From: Streptomyces sp. 3214.6
Lineage (GTDB): Bacteria; Actinomycetota; Actinomycetes; Streptomycetales; Streptomycetaceae
DNA length: 64,000 nt
Reading direction: 5' to 3'
Assembly: GCF_900129855.1 (NCBI RefSeq)
Contig: NZ_LT670819.1
Coordinates: 2,604,001-2,668,000, forward strand
Each line of letters starts with the position of its first letter. Within the stretch, counting starts at the first letter, position 1. A program made the translations under genes and the position numbers. The notes beneath the pieces are model-generated. The model was not told where the DNA came from, searched no databases, and saw nothing but the letters and a program-made list of their open reading frames with translations. This document shows, in pieces, positions 9,765 through 17,667 of this stretch.

Positions 9765-11894
9765 TCATCGGACCCTGCTGCGCAGGGTCATGAACACATA
9801 CGCGCACAGCAGAGCCGTCAGGGACAACGTCAGCGCCCCGCCGACGGGTTGGGCGAGCACGCGCGCCACGGCGAACAGATAGCGCTCTCCCCCGAAGGGC
9901 CATTGCACCAAAAGCGTCTCGCGCAACCGCATCGAGAGTCCCGCCGCCGCCCGCACCGACGTGCTCTCCACGGCCTTCTGTACGACGGGTACGACGACAA
10001 CGGGCACGGCGACCACTGCCGCCAGTCCGGCCGTGGTGGACCGGAAGACGCCGGCGGCCAGGACACCGGCCCAGGCGCAGCCGACCGTGAGGCCGAGCCA
10101 ACTCGCGCTCAGCGCAAGCCACTCCGCGGGAACCTGCGCGAGTTCCCGTCCGTAGACGAGATAGAGCGCTTCGGCATCGCAGCCCACCGTGAGGAAGGCC
10201 AGCATCAGGGCGGTGAGAGCGGCGACGAGGAGCTTGGCGGTGAGTACCCCCAGCCTGCGGGGCACGGTGCCGCGGTCCGCCGCCAGGGCGGGGTGGCGGA
10301 ACTCGTCTCCGAAGGCCAGCGCACCGAGCAGTCCCGCGCCGAGCGCGGCGGGCGGCAGCGGCAGTTGCACGGGCCACGCGGCCAGCAGCCGCGCCTGCGA
10401 GGTATGGCCCACCCGGGCCAGGAGTACGGCGGCGAGGGCGGAGACGACCAGTACCGCTGCGCCGGTCAGGAATCCGGTGCTGATTCCGGCGGCTCGGCGG
10501 AGTTCGTAGCGGAGGGGCCGCAGGGGGCTGGGGGCGGAGCGCACGGAGATGGGGGGTGGCAGGGCGGGCAGGGCGTCGAAGGTATGGGAGGCGGAGGGAC
10601 GCCGGGGCTGCCGAGCGGGGGGCACGGCGGCCGGCTCGGCATTGGGGGGGCGCTCGTCCACGACGGCCGCCTCGGTCGCCGTCGCGGTCCCGGACACGCC
10701 TGGGATGGTTTCGGCCGTGGCGCCGACAGCCGTAGCGGCGACACCGGGCGCGGAACCGCCGTCAGACGCCGGAAGGGCACCACGAGGGGCCACATCGGTC
10801 GGCCGGCCCGGCGCGGGGGAAGCCGACGGCTCGTCCTCGGGCGTGCGCGGCGCTTCAGCGGTGTCGGTCTCCTGGGTGCCGTTCTCCGCCGGCGCGTCCC
10901 CGAAGGCCTTCGGGCCTGCCATGGCCGACACAGGGACTCCCGCGGCGGCCGGCTCCTCCGCCGCGGGGGCCGACCCTGTTTCGGGGCGCGCCCGACGCGG
11001 AATCTGCGCTCCTGCCCCCGGCCCCATGTCGCCTGTCTCATCGGCGAGTTGGTGGACGAGAATGCCGTGCCGGAACGCCGCCTCGCCGACATGGGCGCAA
11101 CTGCTGCCGTACACCGAGAGCCGGTTGCCGTCCTCCTGCACGACCTCGAGGGAGCGGTGCGCGGCCCGGGCCTCCTTGGCGAGCAGGTCGGCCAGGCGGG
11201 CGGCGTGTGGACTGCGGACGGCCACCCGGGGGCGCAGCCGGGTGCGGGCGAAGTCGGCGGCCTCCTGATCGGCGACGAGTCTGCCCTGGTCCAGGGTGAC
11301 GACGCGGTCGGCGGTGCGGGCGGCCTCCTTGGGATCGGCCGTGGTCATCAGAACGGTGCCGCCCTGGTCCGCGTGCGCGCGCAGCATGCCGTGCAGCCAA
11401 CGGTGCTCGCGCCCGGCGAGCCCGTCGGCCGGGTCGTCGAGGACGAGGGTGTGCGGGTCCGCGAGGAGAGCGCAGGCCAGGCCGAGCCGACGGTCCATGC
11501 CGCGGGAGAGGGTGCCGAGGCGTTCGTCGCGCAGGCTGACCAGGCCGACCACCTCGAGCACTTCGTCGGCCCGCCGGACCGGAACGCCGACGGCCGCGCA
11601 CAGCATGCGCAGATGGCCGCGGACCGTGCGGGCCGGGTGCCCGGGCACATCGCCCAGGAGCACGCCGACCTCACGGGAGGGGTGGGCGATGCGATGCAAG
11701 GGGCGGCCTCTGAAGTAGGCAAGGCCGCGGCCCTGTTGGAGTTCGAGCAGGAGTCTCAACGCCGTGGTCTTGCCCGCGCCCGGCGCTCCGAGCAGTACGG
11801 TGACGCGGCTCGCGCGCGCCTCGAAGGAGACGTCGTCGACGGCGGGCGGAAGCGCCTTACGGGAGTTGCTGGTCAGTCCGAAGGCCTGGATCAC
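9765..11894 (-). CDS. ABC transporter with ATPase and permease in one chain
   Basis: This roughly 709-residue protein joins an ABC ATPase (residues about 1-275) to a membrane part (about 475-705) with about six hydrophobic segments, through a roughly 200-residue linker rich in Ala, Pro, Glu and Thr. Walker A is GAPGAGKTT at 36-44. The signature loop is LSRGMDRR rather than LSGGQ, and Walker B reads LVLDDPADG, with Asp where the catalytic Glu normally sits, so hydrolysis may be slow or regulated. The membrane part resembles ABC-2 exporter permeases. The substrate is unknown. No Shine-Dalgarno precedes the GTG at 11892-11894; a TTG at 11903 is an alternative start. It lies just upstream of whiH on the same strand. 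Confidence 0.85.
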   Translation of the reverse strand: MIQAFGLTSNSRKALPPAVDDVSFEARASRVTVLLGAPGAGKTTALRLLLELQQGRGLAYFRGRPLHRIAHPSREVGVLLGDVPGHPARTVRGHLRMLCAAVGVPVRRADEVLEVVGLVSLRDERLGTLSRGMDRRLGLACALLADPHTLVLDDPADGLAGREHRWLHGMLRAHADQGGTVLMTTADPKEAARTADRVVTLDQGRLVADQEAADFARTRLRPRVAVRSPHAARLADLLAKEARAAHRSLEVVQEDGNRLSVYGSSCAHVGEAAFRHGILVHQLADETGDMGPGAGAQIPRRARPETGSAPAAEEPAAAGVPVSAMAGPKAFGDAPAENGTQETDTAEAPRTPEDEPSASPAPGRPTDVAPRGALPASDGGSAPGVAATAVGATAETIPGVSGTATATEAAVVDERPPNAEPAAVPPARQPRRPSASHTFDALPALPPPISVRSAPSPLRPLRYELRRAAGISTGFLTGAAVLVVSALAAVLLARVGHTSQARLLAAWPVQLPLPPAALGAGLLGALAFGDEFRHPALAADRGTVPRRLGVLTAKLLVAALTALMLAFLTVGCDAEALYLVYGRELAQVPAEWLALSASWLGLTVGCAWAGVLAAGVFRSTTAGLAAVVAVPVVVVPVVQKAVESTSVRAAAGLSMRLRETLLVQWPFGGERYLFAVARVLAQPVGGALTLSLTALLCAYVFMTLRSRVR

Positions 11895-11904
11895 CCGCAG
11901 CAAG

Positions 11905-11916
11905 ATAGCACGCTAT
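11905..11916 (-). promoter_or_regulatory. Inverted repeat overlapping a possible -10 of the ABC gene
   Basis: ATAGC-AC-GCTAT is a 5-bp inverted repeat immediately upstream of the ABC start. On the minus strand it supplies TAGCGT and TATCTT, either of which could be a -10 placing the transcript start at or near the start codon. With no ribosome site visible, a leaderless mRNA is plausible. Confidence 0.3.
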
Positions 11917-12009
11917 GTCCGTTTTACCCGAGTGCCGCACAGTCGTCCGCGCAGGCGATCGACGCGTTCGGGTTGCTGTCCGCACTTCAACGGCCACGGC
12001 AGGCCGGTG

Positions 12010-12768
12010 TCACACCTCGGGGCGCAGCATCGGCGGGTTGAGCAAGGTCGCACCGCCCGCGCGGAAGAGCTGCGCAGGCCTGCCACCCTGCCGGGTGGTC
12101 GTGCCGCCGGTGGGCACCAGGAAGCCGGGCGTGCCCGTCACCTTGCGGTGGAAGTTTCGCGGGTCGAGCGCCACTCCCCACACCGCCTCGTACACCCGCC
12201 GCAGTTCGCCGACCGTGAACTCGGTGGGGCAGAACGCGGTCGCCAGGGACGAGTACTCGATCTTGGAGCGGGCCCGTTCCACGCCGTCCGCGAGGATCTG
12301 CGCGTGGTCGAAGGCCAGCGGCGCGACCGGTTCCCCGTCCCGGCCGTAACCGCCGTGCTGGAGGAGTTCCTCGACGGGCGCCCAGCGCGCGTTGCTGGCA
12401 TCGCCGCCCGCTCGCGGAGCCGGCAGGTCCGGGGCCAGCGCCAGGTGCGCGACGCTCACGACACGCATCCGGGGGTCACGCTTGGGATCGCCGTACGTGG
12501 CGAGCTGCTCCAGGTGGGCGCCGTTGTCCTGGGCGGGGACCGAAGGGTCGTGGGCGCGCAGTCCGGTCTCCTCGGCCAGTTCGCGGGCCGCCGCCTGGGT
12601 GAGGTCCTCGTCGGCCCGCACGAAGCCGCCCGGAAGCGCCCACCGCCCCTGGAACGGCGCCTCACCCCTGCGCACCGCCAGCGCGCACAGGGCATGGCGG
12701 CGCACGGTCAGCACGACCAGGTCCACGGTGACGGCAAAGGGCGGAAACGCTGACGGGTCGTAGGGCAT
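12010..12768 (-). CDS. NrtR-type Nudix/winged-helix regulator
   Basis: This 252-residue protein pairs an N-terminal Nudix domain (residues about 8-150) with a C-terminal winged-helix segment (about 165-250, with ARSKIEYSSLATAFCPTEF and LRRVYEAVWGV), the layout of NrtR regulators, which control NAD-related genes by binding ADP-ribose compounds. The Nudix box G-x5-E-x7-REU-x-EE-x-GU is intact at residues 48-70, whereas many NrtR proteins have a decayed box, so hydrolase activity may remain. ATG at 12766-12768 follows an imperfect inverted repeat at 12779-12798 and lacks a clear ribosome site. No NAD gene is adjacent, so its targets are elsewhere or it acts as an enzyme. Confidence 0.82.
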   Translation of the reverse strand: MPYDPSAFPPFAVTVDLVVLTVRRHALCALAVRRGEAPFQGRWALPGGFVRADEDLTQAAARELAEETGLRAHDPSVPAQDNGAHLEQLATYGDPKRDPRMRVVSVAHLALAPDLPAPRAGGDASNARWAPVEELLQHGGYGRDGEPVAPLAFDHAQILADGVERARSKIEYSSLATAFCPTEFTVGELRRVYEAVWGVALDPRNFHRKVTGTPGFLVPTGGTTTRQGGRPAQLFRAGGATLLNPPMLRPEV

Positions 12769-12778
12769 GCGGCGATCA

Positions 12779-12798
12779 TAGTCGTCTTCCTGACGATA
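12779..12798. promoter_or_regulatory. Imperfect inverted repeat upstream of the Nudix regulator
   Basis: TAGTCGTC-ttcct-GACGATA pairs over TCGTC/GACGA and continues imperfectly outward. It lies 11-30 bases upstream of the regulator start, where an autoregulatory operator would be expected. Confidence 0.35.
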
Positions 12799-12898
12799 AA
12801 CACTCCCTTCGTCGGTCGCCCGGATGGCTGATCCCCTACGGTTGCGCGCGGCCGTCAGCATGCGCCCCGGCGTCCGTCCTGCGCCGCGTCGCACGAGG

Positions 12899-15169
12899 TC
12901 ACACCCCCAGTTGCAACCCGTCGGCCGCCTCCTCCACCATGGCGAGTCCGAGCCGACTGACCCGTACGGAGAAGGGGGCGCCCGCCACCCGTAGGCCAGT
13001 CAGGGAGATCTCGCCCAGAGGCACGCTGGGCACAGGGCGCAGTGTGACGGTTCGGGCCGGGGCGTCGGGCCGGATGCCGGCCAGGGCGGTCAGCAGCAGA
13101 ACCCCGGCCGCCGCAGCGGTGGCGGCGGGACGGCAGGCGGCCGGATGGGGGAGGGGAGCGCTGCCATCTCCGCGCTGCTCCCCCGCGTACATCTCCGGGA
13201 GGCGATGGCCGAAGGACTCGGCCGCCGCCAGTACGCCTCGCAGCAGCCCGGCGCTCTCCTTCTCGTAGCCCGCGGCGGCCAGGCCTGTGACGGCGATCGC
13301 CGTTTCGTGGACCCGTACGGCTCCGCTGCGGTGGCCGAAGGGGTTGTAGCCCGGTTCCTTCATGCCGAGACCTCGCAGCCCCCAGCCCGAGTCCATGACG
13401 GGGCTGCCGAGCAGCCGGGCGAGTTGTTCGGTCTGCACCTTGTCCAGCAGCCCGGGGGCGAGGACGCCGCCGCCCAGCAGTCCGGTGTCGAGGAGGTGGA
13501 CGGCGGTCGCGCCGAGGTGGGGCAGCGGCCGCCCGTCCGGGGTGCGGGCGGCCGCGGGTCGGCCGCCTCCCCGGTCGTCGATCCAGAAGTCCCGCCGAAA
13601 CACGGCACGCACGGCCCGCGCCCACTCCCGCAGACCGCCCGCGCCCGGTCTGGCGCAGGCGTCCAGCAGATCGGCGCCGAGCAGTGCCGCTCGGTGGGCA
13701 TGGGCCTGTGTCTCGCAGCGGACGGGCCCGCCGGGCTGAGGGTCTCTCAGGTAGGGCCCGTCGCCGACCGTGGCGCGCAGCCAGGTCAGGCAGCGCTCGG
13801 CCGTCGGCAGCAGTTCCTCCGTCTCCTGGTCAGGCAGACCCCATCGTCGGGCCTCCGCGAGGAGTACCGGGAAGAGCAGCGTGGCCTCCGTCCCCGTACA
13901 CCCCGGCGGCAGATGGGCGCCCGCGTCGCGCCGGGGGCCGGGGATCATGCCGTAGCGCGGACCTGGTCCCATGACCTGGGTGCGCGCCAGAGTGCGCAGG
14001 GTGCCCGCGGCGAGGCGGGTGCCGAGGGGCAGTGTCATGCGGGCCGCGGCAAGCGCCTCGGCCGGGGCCATACCGCAGCGCCACGGCGCCCCCGCGGCGA
14101 GGTGGATGTCGGCGGGGTGCGCGGGGTCGCGCACCAGCAGGGCCTGCAGATCCTCGAGGCTCGTCGCCAGGAGCGCCCGGACGCGTGGGTCGTCGCCCGT
14201 CGCGTGTGCCGAAGCCAAGGGGCTCGTAGCCGTCCGGCCCACGGCCCGGACCGGGCCCACCCCGTCCAGGCGAACCCTCAGCTCCACGCAGACGCTGCCG
14301 CCGGGAGGGACCTCGAAGTCCCAGCGCAGCAGCCCTGCGGAGGCGATGGCGTCGGCGGGCGGCGGGTCGGCCGTGACGTATGAGGTCCCGGTTGCGCAGG
14401 ACCAACGCAGGCCGGAGTCGTGGACGCTGGCCGGCAGTTCGGGGCCCACGGCGCCGGAGGCGATCGCCCCCAGGTCGGCCAGGTCGGCGCCGAGGGCCAC
14501 CTCGACCGGAAGCCGCAGCGGCCGTGCGGCGGCGCTGTGCAGGGTGATCCGCTCCGTGCCGTCCGCGCAGCGCGTCCGCTCCACGACGACGTCCGGGTCC
14601 GGGCCGCCGTGCGGGGTGACGCGCAGGGTGCCGACGAAACGGGCCCGGTCGGCCGACGTCATCCTCGCCTGGACCACCAGCGGTTCGCGTCCTGCCACCC
14701 GCACCTGGCAACGGGAGAGGATGCGCCGGCCCGCCCGGTAGAACCCCTCCAGTCCACGCCCGGTCAGCTGCCCCTGTTCCGTCGAGATCGCGAGGCCCGG
14801 CAGGGCGACGCAGATCATCGCCGTGTGGGCGGGCGGCAGGCCGGTGGCACGAGGTGGGGCGGGCGACCGGGGCGGTGGTGCCGCCCCTCGGGACGAGGGT
14901 GCTGACGACAAGCGGGATGGCTGCGGGCGGCGGGGCGCACCGGTGGGCTCAGGGATGGGCGTGCCCGGGATCCGCCCGTCCGCGGACAGGCCGGGGCCGC
15001 CCCCGGACCCGGCGACCGGCCGACGGCGCCGATCGTCTTCGGAGGGTCTGGCCTCTTGCGGAACGGGCCTGCCCGAAGGTGATCGGCCGACGCCCGCGCC
15101 ATGGGCCGGCCCAGGGGTGTCGAGGGTGAAGCGGTCGTCGGCGGCGGAGGGCGGAGTCGGCTGATGCAT
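12899..15169 (-). CDS. Glycogen debranching N-terminal domain protein (alpha,alpha-barrel)
   Basis: The 756-residue protein begins with a roughly 120-residue low-complexity Pro/Arg/Ser segment, then a beta-sandwich domain typical of bacterial debranching-enzyme N-termini (about 125-330, LAISTEQGQLTGRGLEGFYRAGRR) and a C-terminal alpha,alpha-toroid (about 380-690, with PPGCTGTEATLLFPVLLAEA). The family is related to amylo-alpha-1,6-glucosidases, but its actinobacterial members are poorly characterised. In relatives I remember the pocket motif as GTVDATP; here it is GTEATL, so activity should not be assumed. ATG at 15167-15169 has GAGGAAG 8 bases upstream. It follows the DUF4192 gene on the same strand with a 260-base gap. 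Confidence 0.8.
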   Translation of the reverse strand: MHQPTPPSAADDRFTLDTPGPAHGAGVGRSPSGRPVPQEARPSEDDRRRRPVAGSGGGPGLSADGRIPGTPIPEPTGAPRRPQPSRLSSAPSSRGAAPPPRSPAPPRATGLPPAHTAMICVALPGLAISTEQGQLTGRGLEGFYRAGRRILSRCQVRVAGREPLVVQARMTSADRARFVGTLRVTPHGGPDPDVVVERTRCADGTERITLHSAAARPLRLPVEVALGADLADLGAIASGAVGPELPASVHDSGLRWSCATGTSYVTADPPPADAIASAGLLRWDFEVPPGGSVCVELRVRLDGVGPVRAVGRTATSPLASAHATGDDPRVRALLATSLEDLQALLVRDPAHPADIHLAAGAPWRCGMAPAEALAAARMTLPLGTRLAAGTLRTLARTQVMGPGPRYGMIPGPRRDAGAHLPPGCTGTEATLLFPVLLAEARRWGLPDQETEELLPTAERCLTWLRATVGDGPYLRDPQPGGPVRCETQAHAHRAALLGADLLDACARPGAGGLREWARAVRAVFRRDFWIDDRGGGRPAAARTPDGRPLPHLGATAVHLLDTGLLGGGVLAPGLLDKVQTEQLARLLGSPVMDSGWGLRGLGMKEPGYNPFGHRSGAVRVHETAIAVTGLAAAGYEKESAGLLRGVLAAAESFGHRLPEMYAGEQRGDGSAPLPHPAACRPAATAAAAGVLLLTALAGIRPDAPARTVTLRPVPSVPLGEISLTGLRVAGAPFSVRVSRLGLAMVEEAADGLQLGV

Positions 15170-15429
15170 GCGGTGACTTCCTCTGCTCTCTGTGCGCCTC
15201 GGGCAGGTGCGAGGCCGGGTGGAAGGCTCCGACAGGGCGGGTGCGCTGCGGCGGCACGACCGTGCCGGTGTTCCGCCACTCAGGTGAACGGGGCGGGACT
15301 CCCCCAGGTCACGCCCCCAAGGCTCAGGCCCCACCGAATGGCCTCCGGAACCGCGGATCCCGAACACGCCGGGCCGGACGTGCCGTTGCTCACCGGCAGA
15401 CGACCGTCGTGCACCGGCACGCGGGGGCG

Positions 15430-17364
15430 TCACGCCTTCCCCGTGGCTTCGTCGCCGTCGGGCCGCGCACCTTCCGCGCCGCTCCCCCGACGTCGTGGGG
15501 AGGCCTTGCCTGCGGGGCGGGGGCGGGATCCTCCTCGGCTCGGCGGGGTGGGGTGCGTGGTGTGAGGGGTGTGCGAGCTCAGCGTGTGCGAGCGAAGGCC
15601 GTTCTTTCCCGGCGCTCGGCGTGGCGTTTCCTGCCCTTCCGCTGTGCCTGCCGCAGCCCGCTCATGGGCGACGCCCATACTGGGGCCCCCGGTACGGCGG
15701 CGCCTGCGGGCGGTCGTGAGCGGTGGCGTCGACGCGGGCCCCGATTCGCATGCGGCCGGGCCGTGAGGGCCCGAGTCCCGGGCCGCCTCGACCTCCTTGG
15801 CCTCCTTGGCCTCCTTGGCCTCCCTGGCCTCCCTGGCCTCCCTGGCCTCCTTGGCCTCCTTGACCTCCTCGGGACGGTCCAGGTCCCTGGGCATGTCCTC
15901 GGCGGCTTGCGGATCCTCCGTGCCCTCAAGGCCGTCGGGGTCCTTGACGTCCTTGACGTCCTTGGAGCGTTCGGAGCTCTCGGGCCCCTCGGCTGTCGCC
16001 GCGTTGCCCGGACTCTGCGCTGCTGTGTCCCGTCCGCGTTCCTCGCGCTCGGCGCGCAGGCAGCGTCGTACCGACTCGGGGTCGAGGCCTTCGTTGCAGG
16101 CCTGGTGGAGAAGGCGGGCGAACAGATATGCCGGGTCCGCGCCCAGGGCCATGGCAAGGGCCTCCCTCGCCTCGAGATCGTCACCGCTGGACCAGGCGAC
16201 CCAGCCGGCGAGGGTGAGGGGTGCCGCCGCGTGTTCGCCGTAGGGCCCGACGCAGCGGCGTGCCAGTGCCCGCCACAGGCGCAGGGCGGGAGCCGCCTCG
16301 TCACCCTCCATCCACGCGGCGGCCCGGTCGCGTGTCACCCGGCCCTGAAGGCCGAGGATCAAAGCTGCCGCTTCGTCGAATCCGAGCAGTTCGTCGTCGC
16401 GGTGGTCCGACATGAGCATCCCCGACACGATGGGCGACTCGGCGAAGCGTCGCATGACCCGTCCGGCGAGTTCGAGCGTCTCCTCGCCCACCGCCGCGCG
16501 AGTCGACTCGTCCAGGATTTTCGGGATGAGCGCCATGCCGGCAGCGTCCAGGGCGACTTCCTGCTCCACTGCGGCAGCGGTCTCCAGGGGCAGCAGTCGG
16601 GCTCGCAGTTCGCGCAAGGTCCCCCGGACCTGGATCCCGGCATAGGTCGCGGCAGCCGCCAGTACCGAGGTCCCGGGCAGGCCCATCGGGACGCCCTCGA
16701 CCGGACAGCAGCCCTTGCCACCGCAGCAGTACGACCAGAAATGGCCGTCGGAGATGCAGAGTGCCTCGATCACGGGGATGTCGAGGCGGCCGCATTCGAC
16801 ACGGAGTTGGTGGGCCAGCGACTGCAGCCGTTCCATGACCTGTCGGCCCGTCTCACCCTTCGCCGGCTCCTGGCAGAGGTAGGCGACCATCTGCGCGGGA
16901 CGGTTGCCGCGGCGTTCGCTGCCCGCCACGAGACCCTGCGCCAACTGCCGGGCGACCGCTCCCCAGTCGTCCGGGTTCGCCGGAATGCCCAGGCGGGCCC
17001 GGCCCCCGAACCGGCCCCGTCCGCCCAGGTCGTGCAGGGCGACCAGGACGATGCTGTCCTCCGGCCGGTACCCGAGCAGGTAGGGCAACGCGTCGGCCAG
17101 TTCGCCCGGGGTGCGCAGGGTCACCTGGTGGGCGGCGGGGCTTGCGCCGTACTCGGCGTTTCCTTCGTACCTCGTGTGGCTCACGTACGCCGTGTGTCCG
17201 TCCGTGCGCCCGTCGGTGTGTCCGTCCGTGCGCCCGTCCGTGTGCCCGTCCGTGTGCCCGTCGGTGTGCCCGCCCGTGTACTCGTCCGAATGTCCCTCAT
17301 CTCCCTCGCGTCCGGTGATGTCGCCGTTTTCGGAGGATCCAGTGGTTTCGCTGTGATTCGTCAT
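15430..17364 (-). CDS. DUF4192 protein with repeat-rich termini
   Basis: This 644-residue protein has a DUF4192 core at about residues 80-440 (LRTPGELADALPYLLGYRPEDSIVLV, then a cysteine patch SYCCGGKGCCP near 220). DUF4192 has no known enzymatic function. Before it lies a GHTD/GRTD tetrapeptide repeat (residues 31-58); after it lies a long disordered tail with KDVKDVKD, a KEAREA tripeptide repeat and an Arg-rich end. The cysteine patch may bind metal. The ATG at 17362-17364 has no strong ribosome site. Tail and repeat length probably vary between strains, so only the core should be compared across species. Confidence 0.85.
   Translation of the reverse strand: MTNHSETTGSSENGDITGREGDEGHSDEYTGGHTDGHTDGHTDGRTDGHTDGRTDGHTAYVSHTRYEGNAEYGASPAAHQVTLRTPGELADALPYLLGYRPEDSIVLVALHDLGGRGRFGGRARLGIPANPDDWGAVARQLAQGLVAGSERRGNRPAQMVAYLCQEPAKGETGRQVMERLQSLAHQLRVECGRLDIPVIEALCISDGHFWSYCCGGKGCCPVEGVPMGLPGTSVLAAAATYAGIQVRGTLRELRARLLPLETAAAVEQEVALDAAGMALIPKILDESTRAAVGEETLELAGRVMRRFAESPIVSGMLMSDHRDDELLGFDEAAALILGLQGRVTRDRAAAWMEGDEAAPALRLWRALARRCVGPYGEHAAAPLTLAGWVAWSSGDDLEAREALAMALGADPAYLFARLLHQACNEGLDPESVRRCLRAEREERGRDTAAQSPGNAATAEGPESSERSKDVKDVKDPDGLEGTEDPQAAEDMPRDLDRPEEVKEAKEAREAREAREAKEAKEAKEVEAARDSGPHGPAACESGPASTPPLTTARRRRRTGGPSMGVAHERAAAGTAEGQETPRRAPGKNGLRSHTLSSHTPHTTHPTPPSRGGSRPRPAGKASPRRRGSGAEGARPDGDEATGKA
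15791..15870. repeat. 9-bp tandem repeat (EAK/EAR) in the DUF4192 gene
   Basis: About nine copies of CCTTGGCCT or CCCTGGCCT in frame encode alternating EAK and EAR units on the minus strand. The encoded stretch should form a charged helix. Confidence 0.85.
17191..17274. repeat. 12-bp tandem repeat (GHTD/GRTD) in the DUF4192 gene
   Basis: About seven copies of a 12-base unit like GTGTCCGTCCGT encode GHTD or GRTD tetrapeptides near the protein N-terminus. The perfect 12-base phase keeps the frame through expansion or loss. Confidence 0.85.
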
Positions 17365-17667
17365 GCGGAGACGATCTCGCGGATCCCAAGACTCCGCTTG
17401 ACCTGTGGATAAGTCCGATCAGGGGCACGTCATCTGGACGAGTGCAGGGACGCGCATCCCGCCGAACACCGCGGCGCGCCCGGGCTTCGCGGGACGTCCA
17501 CCGGGTCGGGATCGCCTGCACGAGCCCTGGACAGCCGCATCGAGCCCCTACAGCGGAATGATGATCAATAGGGCGACAAAAGACGTAGTTATGACACATC
17601 TGTTCACAGGACGGACTGATGATCGCTAGCTTCCTCTCGACCTTGTGCCAACGGGGAAGGACCTTCT
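17365..17667. other. Divergent intergenic region upstream of the M28-like gene
   Basis: These 303 bases separate the DUF4192 gene from the rightward M28-like gene. A perfect DnaA-box 9-mer (TTATCCACA on the minus strand) lies at 17404-17412. A HrdB-type promoter candidate for the M28-like gene is TTCACA at 17603-17608, an 18-base spacer and TAGCTT at 17627-17632, about 35 bases before the start codon. The middle has no recognisable feature. Confidence 0.4.

Noticed and set aside
17193..17276. CRISPR-like array from regular 12-bp units
   Set aside because: The units are contiguous, without spacers, and are in frame in a coding region.
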